Of a stretch of DNA of 64,000 bases, positions 25,538-37,380 are shown piece after piece. This stretch comes from Branchiostoma belcheri. Its lineage: Eukaryota; Chordata; Leptocardii; Amphioxiformes; Branchiostomatidae. A model generated the notes under the pieces. That model was given only the letters and a program-made list of their open reading frames with translations. It ran no database searches and was not told the origin of the DNA. The stretch covers positions 1,182,862-1,246,861 of the forward strand of contig NW_017803943.1 of the NCBI RefSeq assembly GCF_001625305.1, given 5' to 3'. A program made the position numbers and the translations under genes. Numbering within the stretch: position 1 is the stretch's first letter; every line of letters starts with the position of its first letter.

Positions 25538-25969
25538 TCGTACGTGCGACACAGATAATTACGAACTCTTCAGTCGACTCCCAAACGCCCAAGGACAGCT
25601 GACTAATCAGCTAAAATCACCCGTTCTCAGGCTGTTGTCTCCCGTCCAACCAGTTTCTATTGTCCTTCACACAAAGATCAGACAGGCGGGAGTTTAACGT
25701 GCTCCGAGGAGGTTAAATGCTCAAAGCAAAGGTGGAGACAGTGTTTGACTCATGTCTCTCGCGTGCACTCTTTTACTTGTTGACATCCATGGTAAAAAAT
25801 CTTCTACAAATGTTTCCAAAATGTTTTGATATGAGATATGCGTAAAATTTAGGAATTTAGCGTCTCGTTGTGTCGGTGACCTTGAGGTTTTAAAAGGAAT
25901 CTTCGAAGATTTTTTTCGTTCGATGACCAGTTAAGACTTACTCGTTACTCCTTGCCATGCACAATGGGT

Positions 25970-26004
25970 GTTTATACATGTACATACATTGTACATGTAT
26001 AAAC
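25970..26004. repeat. Perfect hairpin, 15-bp arms, 5-bp loop
   Basis: GTTTATACATGTACA, loop TACAT, TGTACATGTATAAAC. It lies 0.7 kb upstream of the receptor A start codon. Confidence 0.9.
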
Positions 26005-26672
26005 AAACGTTTCTTAGCCAAGCTAATCAGCCTTCAGGACGCCACAGTACGATGTAAACAAAGCCTTGAGCCAGACAGGATATTTTCGCCTGACTTGTCG
26101 GGTCATGGGTCATCGGTATGATACAACAACCACGTAAATAATCGAGTAAATTTAGACTTCAGGGGTAAATTCATATCTCACATTTAAGATAGCAGTTTTG
26201 TCCAATCTTGTTGAGAAGAATAAAATGTCAGAAAACCTTCGATTATTCACTACATGTACGTACAAGAAGAGGTAGTGAAGACGGATTTTTATCAGATAAG
26301 GGTGCAAATAATAGGCTGATCCACGGCTACAAAAGCCGTCCAACAACACTGATTATTGACCTTTAGGTAATTATACGTCGTTTATGCCGTGCGTAGTGAT
26401 ACATTGTATGTTCGTACGTGAGGAAGTGATTTGGCTGTCTTGGACTTCACAAATATTAATTGCCTTTCGAGGAACAATAAATTATGACAAAAAGAACATG
26501 AAAATGCGTGGAAAGCCACAAGAGGGACAATACAAATAAATGCCGTGATTAAATAATCACAGAAATTTACTAGATGTTAGATAATCAAAGATAGGGAACT
26601 ACTTTCGTCAGAGGAAGGATACAAGTTTTCAACTTTGACTGGGTGCAGAGGAGGAAACGATTATGAGAAAAG

Positions 26673-29600
26673 ATGGCAGGGGACGTCTTCTTTCTGATTT
26701 TGTTCTGTGTCTCCTTCGCTTTTACCGGTGAGTGCGCGTGTCTACAGTCTGTAAATGGTGGATAGTTTTCTACAAGAAAAGATGAACAACGCAGTTAACA
26801 TGTACAGTAGCATACTTAGTATTAGTATGCTAGATATATTTTTTTTAATTTTATTTAGATAATGCAGCTGAAACTGAAATCAGGTATAGGTGGGTACTGG
26901 TAGTGGGATTGGGATAGGATAGCTGGGTGGATGTAGTTGTTCTTGGAATTTCTCACCTGCAACGCGTTAACGCCAGTTGGTCGGTCTATAGTACAAGTGA
27001 TCGAATTTTGTTCAATACATCATAATGTTTATACGTTAGACATCCATATTTTATACTTTCTTGAGCAAATAGATAAAGAGGAACAGAGGTTTTCTGGTTA
27101 CGGAACTTGTTTGATTTTGAGTTTGATCAATAAAACATTCAGCTTATGATATTAAAGCCAACCGATGGCAACAACCACCTGTTGTTTTATAACAGTGTTG
27201 AGCTATTTGATCACTTGGTTATGTTTGTTTTACTGTCAAGTTCAGACTCAACAGGATTTAACTTTAAAAGTCACTTCCCAATTTTTTTAGGAAGGAAAGT
27301 GTCTTGATTATTGTTGATAATATTTTGCCAAAGAGGAAGCGCAACACATGCAACAAAGAGGAAGTATATAGCCTAATAGAAAACAAAATAACGTCTTTAC
27401 GACGTATAATTTACCCATATGGTTGGTGTCATTACGATAATCATTGCTGTTAACTTCGTAAGTTTTATGCTGATGTTTAAACGAATAAAATGAAATTAAA
27501 TGCAGAAAAGTGCAAATAGACCACATCATGAGACAAAGACATAGAACTATGGACATTGGCAACTAGTTGTAGTAATACATGTACCTGACAAGTAGATAGT
27601 AAATCACTTTATGTTCGCGGAAGCAAAAGTTTGCGGTCTGAGAAAAATGGACATGTTCGCGGACCTATATGATCGCGGTGGTGGCAGGTGCAGGAACAAG
27701 AAAGTTGGCGAATTATTTCTTCGCGGTAATGATAAATTCGCGGTGTAGACGTGACAACAAAAACTGCTATTATAAAATGATTTGTGTCGGAAGTAATATG
27801 TCCGACTTGCATATTACTACTTGTGTCCAATTGAAAACAGTTATATGGGCCGTAACAACAGGAGAGGCTATATCTAGCTGATAGTCTTTGCAAATTACAT
27901 GTATGGGTTCCCATTCTGTGTTTTAGAAGCAAACACGTCGTTGGACTGGTTTGAGTTTCACGTTAAAAAAGCGTTCAGTACCTGTACTTTACTGCGTTCC
28001 CCACAGCTCCCTACAGTCCCTGTACTTTACTGCGTTCCCCACAGCTCCCTACAGTCCCTGTACTTTACTGTGTTCCCCACAGCTCCCTACAGTCCCTGTA
28101 CTTTACTGTGTTCCCCACAGCTCCCTACAGTCCCTGTACTTTACTGTGTTCCCCACAGCTCCCCACAGTCCCTGTACTTTACTGTGTTCCCCACAGCTCC
28201 CCACAGTCCCTGTACTTTACTGTGTTCCCCACAGCTGCCGACAGTCCCTGTGATTTCGACTCAGACCTGTGTCAGTACACACAGGACACGACAGACGACT
28301 TTGACTGGACACGTGACTCTGGCGGTACTCCTACGGGCAAGACCGGTCCAACAGCCGACCACACCACCGGCACCAGCTCAGGTCTGTTCGGAGTTTTCTT
28401 TTGATGGAACCTTTGTGTGTTCTGTAGTATCGGTATTTAGGCTAGGTGTACGCATAGACGAGTGATCACCAACAAGGCATCTCGAATATGTAAAAAGCTA
28501 CTAGTATGCTACTGCCAGTTCATATTCTAAGACCCTTATATATATAGTAACAAACCCGGTATATTACAATCAAATATCACCCAGAGCACAAATTTTGTTC
28601 GCCCCAACATTATCCTGCACAACGAGAGAATAGAATAACTCACAATGTTTCTCCACTTCAGGACATTACATGTACATTGAAACAACGTCACCACGACAAC
28701 AGGGAGACACCGCCCGTCTGATATTCCCGTCCTACAGCAGTTATAATGGCGGGCAGTGTCTGCTGTTCTGGACACACATGTATGGAGATAAGGCTGGTGA
28801 TCCAGACGGTGAGCTACAGCACTAAAATGAATTCGAACGCAATCGGTACTGTAGTTTGTATTGACTAGGCCCCTAAGGTCTTTATTCTGCCTTTCAATGG
28901 ATTCAATCATGACCAGGTTAACGATGTGAACTTTTTTGTTTGAGGTTCTTTGAATCTTGGTTTATGTACAACAAAGACCTGTCCTAAACATAAATCGAGG
29001 CACCAGTGCAAGTACTATTACCAGTATTTGGGGTTTAGCTATGGATAAAGGTAAGGCATAATTTGATTTGATGGTTGTAACTGTTCTGCCACCTTCCTAC
29101 AATCTTTGGTGAGCCTTTGTGAAAAAATACATGACTACTGTTTGTCCATTTGACTTGATACGTGCATTATGCGGATGAGTCACCATACCATTTTAACTTG
29201 TTCATATCAAACACAGAAGAACTGTTGTTTTGTTAGGCCAAGTAGGTACCCTGACGGTATCTGTGAAAGATGGAGGTACGACGACTCCCATCTGGACCAG
29301 ATCTGGTAACCAAGGTGACCAGTGGTTCAGCGTCGCCGTCAGCATTCCTGCCACCGGAAGTTACCAGGTCATTTTTGTAGGGGTCAGAGGAAATAATGCC
29401 CATGGTGACATTGCAATAGATGACGTCAGCATCCTGCAAGGAGCCTGCCCAGGTATGGTGTGCTTTTGATATGGAGCAAAATTAGTATCACAAACACCTG
29501 GTGATGTTACATGTAGATGGTAATGTACGTGTTGTGTAGAGCTTGTTAAAGCATCTATTAGGTTACTACTAGTATGTTCTGTGTTTACTGCAGATGTAGA

Positions 29601-32600
29601 TGAGTGTGTTCCAAGAGGAGGCAGGGGACCGTGTAGCCAGATCTGTACCAACACTGTCGGCAGTTTCTTTTGTTCCTGTAATGTTGGCTATACTCTTAAC
29701 CAAGACGGCCGCTCATGTTTTGGTGAGTGTGACCGCGCATTATCAATGGTCTTGTATTTTTTTCTTAGCGATCTGGAACGTCTACTACGTCCCTGTACTT
29801 TACTGTGTTCCCCACAGCTCCCAACAGTCCCTGTAATTTACTATGTTCCCCACAGCTCCCTACAGTCCCTGTAATTTACTATGTTCCCCACAGCTCCCTA
29901 CAGTCCCTGTACTTTACTGTGTTCCCCACAGCTCCCTACAGTCCCTGTACTTTACTGTGTTCCCCACAGTCCCTGTACTTTACTGTGTTCCCCACAGCTC
30001 CCTACAGCCCCTGTACTTTACTGTGTTCCCCACAGCTCCCAACAGTCCCTGTGCTTTACTGTGTTCCCCACAGCTCCCTAGAGTCCCTGTACTTTACTAT
30101 GTTCCCCACAGCTCCCTAGAGTCCCTGTACTTTTCTGTGTTCCCCACAGCTCCCTACAGTCCCTGTGCTTTACTGTGTTCCCCAGAGCTCCCTACAGCCC
30201 CTGTACTTTCCTGTGTTCCCCACAGCTCCCTACAGTCCCTGTGCTTTACTGTGTTCCCCACAGATCCCTAGAGTCCCTGTACTTTTCTGTGTTCCCCACA
30301 TCTCCCAACAGTCCCTGTGCTTAATTTACTGTGTTCCCCACAGCTCCCAACAGTCCCTGTGCTTTACTGTGTTCCCCACAGCTCCCAACAGTCCCTGTAC
30401 TTTACTGTGTTCCCCACAGCTCCCTACAGTCCCTGTACTTTACCGTGTTCCCCACAGATTCCTACAGTCCCTGTACTTTACCGTGTTCCCCACAGATTCC
30501 TACAGTCCCTGTACTTTACTGTGTTCCCCACAGCTCCCTACAGTCCCTGTACTTTACCGTGTTCCCCACAGCTCCCTACAGTCCCTGTACTTTACTGTGT
30601 TCCCCACAGCTCCCTACAGTCCCTGTACTTTACCGTGTTCCCCACAGATTCCTACAGTCCCTGTACTTTACTGTGTTCCCCACAGCTCCCAACAGTCCCT
30701 GTGCTTTACTGTGTTCCCCACAGCTCCCTACAGTCCCCGTACTGTGTTCCCCACAGCTCCCTACAGTCCCTGTACTTTACTGTGTTCCCCACAGCTCCCT
30801 ACAGTCCCTGTACTTTACTGTGTTCCCCACAGCTCCCAACAGTCCCTGTGCTTTACTGTGTTCCCCACAGCTCCCAACAGTCCCTGTGACTTCGATTCAG
30901 ACTTCTGTGGGTACACGCAGGACACGGCAGACGACTTTGACTGGACACGTGACTCTGGTGGTACAGGTACGGGCTACACCGGTCCAACAGTCGACCACAC
31001 CACTGGCACCAACTCAGGTTTGTACGGAGTTTTATTTCGAAGGAACATTTTTGTGTTCTGTAGTATCACTATTTAGGTTAGGTGTCAAAGGCGAGCGATC
31101 ACCAACAAGGCAACTTCGATATGTGAAAAGCTATGCCACTGCTAGCACATATTCGAAGACTTTGATATAGTAAGAAACCCGGTCTATCACCCATAGCACA
31201 GTTCTTGTACGTAATAGACGTAATACAAACTAGTGGATGTGTGTTAGGTATGTTAGGCTATATCTAACTGATCTGTACTGCGACTTATATAGTATTGGTT
31301 CACAATTTCCACCTCAGGACATTACATGTACATTGAAACATCGGGCCCAGCCCAGGGACACACCGCTCGTCTGATATCCCCGTCCTACAGCAGGAATCCT
31401 GACGGTCAGTGTCTGCTGTTCTGGACACACATGTATGGAGATCACCCTGGTGAACCAGACGGTAAGCTACAGCACTAAAATGAATTCGAACGCAATCGGT
31501 ACTGTAGTTTATATTGTGCTTTTCAATGGATTCATAACCAGGTTAACGACGTGAACTTTTCTTTGAGGTTCTTTGAATCTTGGTTTATGTACAGCAAAGA
31601 CTTGTCCTAAATGTAAATTAAGGCACCAGCGCAGGTACTGTTACCAGTATTTGAAGTCTAGCTATCATTAACGGTCAGGCATAATTTGATTTGATGGTTG
31701 TACCTGTTCTGCCACCTTCCCTTGAATCTTTGGTCAGCCTTTGTGAAGTACATGACCGCTGTTTGTCCATTTGACTCGATACGTGCTATAAGCAGATGAG
31801 CCACCATATAATTTCAACTTAATTAACACAAGAACTGTTGTTTTGTTAGGCCAAGTAGGTACCCTGACGGTATCTGTAAAAGATGGAGATACGACGACTC
31901 CCATCTGGACCAGATCTGGTAACCAAGGTGACCAGTGGTTCAGCGTCGCCGTCAGCATTCCTGCCACCGGAAGTTACCAGGTCATCTTTGAAGGGGTCAG
32001 AGGAAATAATGCCCATGGTGATATTGCAATAGATGACGTCACAATCCTGCAAGGAGCCTGCTCAGGTGAGTTAATCCAGAACAAAATGTAAGACGTAAAA
32101 CACTTGAAGAAGTAAAGTGAGACAGATGTGGACTAAAGTCATGCTATTTGCTGATAGGGTTACAATATGTGTTATCCGACAGATGGAAATGTGTGTGCTA
32201 CGGTAGGAGGCAGGGGACCGTGTAGCCAGATCTGCTCCAACAATGTAGACAGTTTCTCCTGCTCCTGTAATGTTGGCTATACTCTTCATCAGGACGGCCT
32301 GACCTGTAATGGTGAGTAAATTGCACTTTATCAATAGTCTTGCAATCTGCAACATCTATTTTATAGTCAATTTAACATCAAAAGGGGTCGGTAACCATTC
32401 AATGACTTGTGTGATCTTCAAATATTACAGATGTAGATGAGTGTGTTCCAAATGAAGGCAAAGGACCGTGTGGCCATATCTGCACCAACACTGTCGGCAG
32501 TTTCTCCTGTACCTGTGAGGATGGCTATAGTCTTAATCCGGACGGCCTCTCATGTAATGGTGAGTGTAACAGTGCTTTATCAATATTGGTCTTGTATGTT

Positions 32601-35600
32601 TTCTTAGCAATCTGAAACGTCACACGTGGGGTCGTGTGGCACAGCGGCAGAGTGCGCGACTCGGAACTTAGAGTCCCGGGTTCGAGTCCTGATCTTGTGC
32701 CCTTGGGAAAGGCACTTTACACGACTTTCCTCACTTAGCTCAGGTGTAAATGAGTATTGTCCTGTCATGTATTTGTCCCCTGTGTTGGTGGTGGCATTAA
32801 TATATATAAGTTGAAGAAACTTGAGTGTGTCGTCACCACGTCTGGTGATTACATGTTGGAATAAAAATTAAAAAAAACGTCTATTACAGTAGCCAAGGTA
32901 ACATCAGAACAAGTCGGTCAGTATCTCATATCTCGTGTTATTTTTCATAGAGGACGAATGTGCTTCAAATGGAGGCCGGGGACCATGTGCTCACACCTGC
33001 ACCAACACAGTTGGAAGTTACACCTGCTCGTGTAATGATGGATTCAACCTCAACCCTGACGGACATACGTGTGACCGTAAGACCATTATCTTAAATTAAC
33101 TGATATCTAACATAGAACTCATGGTAGAGGTATGTGCCATCTTGTACATGAATTCTAGGTGTCAGGTAGAGCAAACAAGAGCTATATGTTTGGAGTTTAG
33201 TCCTAATATGAGGACTTTGGTTTGCCATCATGCAACTTCAGGCTATACATGCTACATGCTAGCGCACTTTGTTGTGATTCTGCAGGACCGGGGTTTGCCA
33301 TCACATATACCCACAGTATTCATAAGCTAAAGCAGCTTGTCGTGGTTCTTTAAGATAAAGATACTTCTAAACGTGTTTCAATATCCAGTCAGTGAAGGGG
33401 AAGAAGAGACTGCAAAGTTTCAAAAGGGTTTGCAGCTTTTCAAGTTGAAATTTTTCAAATTTTAGGAGTTCAATGTCCGATAGTTCCAGCTCCAGTTGTG
33501 TAGAAATTACTCCTGATATGGAACTCAGGACGGCGATTTGCCATCATGTACCCACTGTATTCAACAAAAAGAAGAATCTGTTATTGACCTTATTCCCACG
33601 AGAAAGTATTCTTTTCTTACTATAGGAAAAAGAGAAACGCGTGTTTGTAAGATGTCTAGTTGAAATTTTCATTTGATTTCCAGGGGTACAATGTCCGCCA
33701 GTCCCAGCTCCAGAGCACGGTGCCGTGACTGACGGTAACTCCTATCAGGACGTGGTCCAGTTTACCTGTGATCCTGGATACCAGCTGATAGGACATTCCA
33801 GACGGAGGTGCCGGGCTGACGGGACTTGGAGCGGAGCAAACCCGACATGTACAAGTAAGGCAGTCATTGTCAACTTAACTTACATGACCTGGCAACAGAG
33901 TTAGGTAATAAACTATGCTTGGGAGAAACTGAAAACGCGTGTTCTACGATTTCTAGTTGAAATTTTCATTTGTATTTCAGCTGTACAATGTCCGATGCTC
34001 CGAGCTCCAGAGCACGGTACCGTGACTGGTGGTAACGCCTATCAGGACGTGGTAGTGTATGAATGTAACGTTGGATACCAGCTGATAGGACATTCCAGAC
34101 GGACGTGCCAGGCTGACGGGACTTGGAGCGGAGCAAACCCGACATGTACAGGTAAGGCAGTCATTGTCAACTTAACCTACATGAGCTGGCAAGAGAGTTA
34201 GGTAATAAACTATGCTTGGGAGAAATTGAAAACGCGTGTTCTACGATTTCTAGTTGCAATTTTCATTTGTATTTCAGCTGTACAATGTCCGATGCTCCGA
34301 GCTCCAGAGCACGGTACCGTGACTGGTGGTAACGCCTATCAGGACGAGGTGATGTATAACTGCAACCCTGGATACCAGCTGATAGGAGTTTCCAGCCGGA
34401 CGTGCCAGGCTGACGGGACATGGACTGTGGAGAACCCGACATGTATAGGTAAGTCAGATATCCTATGTTATCCTACATGACCTGAAGGAGAGTTGGGTGT
34501 GATTGGGGGTTGTTTCATCCTGTCATAATTGTGTTCTATAAATTTAGTTCTTTCATATGTGGAAGTGGTAAACATCCAGCACATAAAACAGCTAAGGAGG
34601 ACATTTAACTTAGGACACCTGGGGAAAATGGCTTCCGCTGTGTAGATGTAGATCCGCTTTGTAGATACAGAGATGAGCAATAAGTACAGTTACTGAGGCC
34701 ATCCAATCATTAACTGATACGGGGGACGTTTAAGTCATGTTTGCAGCCAAGTGTTTGTATTGATGTTCGTCTAAATACAAATGAAGTTGCCTTTCGGGCC
34801 CTCAGATATCACTCCAACATCTGTCAAGACGGAAGCCATATCATCCACAGAGATTGAGCTGACGTGGTCCCTCGATAACTATACAGACCAGGTAAAGCAA
34901 TATTTCGTTTCTGTACAACAACGAGGAACCACCAACGTTACCACCTTCGCTGTTGGACGAAGTGACAGTCCATCCTTCACAGTACAGAACCTCCTCCCCT
35001 ACACGTACTACGAGTTCTGGGTCGTCGCCGACATCGGGGACTTCCAGAGTAACAGAAGTGAGATTATCAGTCAGAGAACACAGCCAGGAGGTAAGCATTT
35101 TCGTCCTCTTGTCAAATTTTCGTCCTCTTGTCAATTTCAATGGAGCAACTTTTGTTTACCGTTCCTTTACGTTAATCGCGTATGTGTATAGAATTTGAAG
35201 CGAAATGGAAGCTCTATATTCCTATATACATTACGGCAGTTCAGTCCTTTTTTTATCTGAAAACTTGAAAAATAAGATTATTTCTATCGTACCGTTCCCC
35301 CGGGAAGTGAGTATGGCCCGAGTTTGTACAGTACATGTAAATGCAATAAGAGATAGGGGGCAATTGAAGATCATGGATGAGAGACAATTGAAGATTATAC
35401 ATAACACATTTGTACAGGGTATGAGACAAAATTCTCTGTTGATCTATTTTTTTGTCTTGGATTTTCAGAACCTCCAGCGCCTGAAAAGCCGGTGTTGCAG
35501 GATCAAACAGAAGTAAGCTCCACAACTTTCCCACTAGAGGTCAAACCGACATCTGAGAGAAATGGACCAATAGGGTGAGCCTTCACACACACACACTTAC

Positions 35601-37162
35601 ACTGACGATATTATAAATGATATATTATATTCATTCATTCATTCATTCATTCATTCATTCATAACCTACATGAATGCTAAAAAATTGGTGTATCAAAGTC
35701 CAACAAATTATGAAAATTGTCATCGAATGTAGCATCCTGTAGATTATTTAATCAGGAGGGCACCTGGATTGTTCAAAATGATATTTCTAAAACGTCTATT
35801 GACAGAATGATATTTTACTAACACACTGTTGTGTACTTTACAGATGTTACCACGTGGTTGTGGTGAAGAGCAGTAGTACAGATAACCTACCAGACCCGGA
35901 GATGCTACAGCCATACAAGACGCTAGAGGAAGCAAAGAACTCTTCGAATGACAATTTAGCGTACATTGCCATGGCTCTCACACCGTAAGTATTTCCATAA
36001 GTTCACACTACATTCACTTTAATGAACGACAATCATTATGTACCTACGGACCCATATGGGATTTATATCATTTGGCAAAAGAGTTTAATCTCAGCAAATG
36101 TCTTATGGCATTGTAATGATTATAAGGAAGATTGTCGCTGCCCTAACCTAACCGATCTTACCATGCTCTGTGCTCCACTGTTCCCCAGGGACACAGTAGG
36201 TGCCTCCACCACAGTGACGGTGGGAGATGGAACAGTGACCAGTTGTAACCCTGATCAGGCCGGCCGGAAGAGGCGTGCTCTGACATCTGTTGACGTGTAT
36301 AACCAGGAGTACACCAACTCCCCGCTGGAGCCGGACTCATCCTACACCACGTCTGTCAGGGCGTTTGGACAGGACGATAGAGGACAGGTAGGGACAAATT
36401 ATCTCTGTCTGAATACTTTCACGTCATATTTCTCTATTTCTATCATTCTGCTTATTCATAATTTAGGACAATGGACAAATACCAGGACAAATGCGAAATA
36501 GCAAACGACAAAGGTATGAGGTTTGTCATTTAGATTTTCGTCTAATCATGATGGTAATGATCCATAAGTTTTGAAATTTGAAGTCTGAAATGTACCAAAT
36601 ATGCAAAGAATTTGGATTTACTATAGTATATAAGATATACCATTTACGAAAGGTTCACTATTGTTTCAGCCGTACTTCTCTGCCAGTCAGTACATGGACC
36701 CAGTGTCAACCGGTAGGCTTGTTGATAAAATTGCCTTTGTTGTTGAGCAAAACAAACCTTCTTATAGCAGCAGCATCAATGGCCACCCTTAAGTACCCAT
36801 CTGTCTTGTGATCAATTTTGGTTCATTGCATAAGAAAAGCTTGAATCATGCTAACGTACGTTGGCTTGTATTTCAGCACCGAAACCACCGGATCAAATGC
36901 TCATCATCATAATTGCTTCTGTCTGTGGTGGTGTGGTTCTGCTTGGAATCATCGCCGCCGCCCTGGTGTGCTACTGCCGGTGAGTTACATCCCCACATAG
37001 ATATCCATATTTACACACACACGCACACACGCACACGCAGCGTCACGGCCGAGTGATCAAATGCTCATCATCATAATTGCGTCAGTCTGTGGTGGCGTGG
37101 TTCTGCTTGGAAGCATCGCCGCCGCCCTGGTGTGCTACTGCCGGTGAGTTACATCCATCTAC

Positions 37163-37232
<70 letters not shown>

Positions 37233-37337
37233 ACAGATACACACACACATACACACACTCACAGACACACATACGCACATCTACACACACAGACACACAG
37301 ACAGACAGACACACACACACACTCACACACACACACA

Positions 37338-37380
<43 letters not shown>

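Larger units (their letters stand above)
24010..26672. other. Intergenic region upstream of receptor A; palindrome-rich
   Basis: It contains no supported coding exon. It holds 5' untranslated sequence of the minus-strand TRIM-NHL gene near its start, two adjacent long palindromes at 25380-25538 and a perfect 15-bp hairpin at 25970-26004. The rest is AT-rich. The promoter of receptor A must lie in its last part, but no TATA box is clear. Confidence 0.5.

Noticed and set aside
29581-31170. Long overlapping ORFs of 190-303 residues across the MAM2 array
   Set aside because: They are open in all frames because the 38-bp unit lacks stops. Not annotated as a separate gene; treated as array behaviour in the findings.
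32624-32700. Functional tRNA gene
   Set aside because: The A and B boxes are good but the sequence continues into a SINE body repeated elsewhere and does not fold into a full cloverleaf with acceptor stem.
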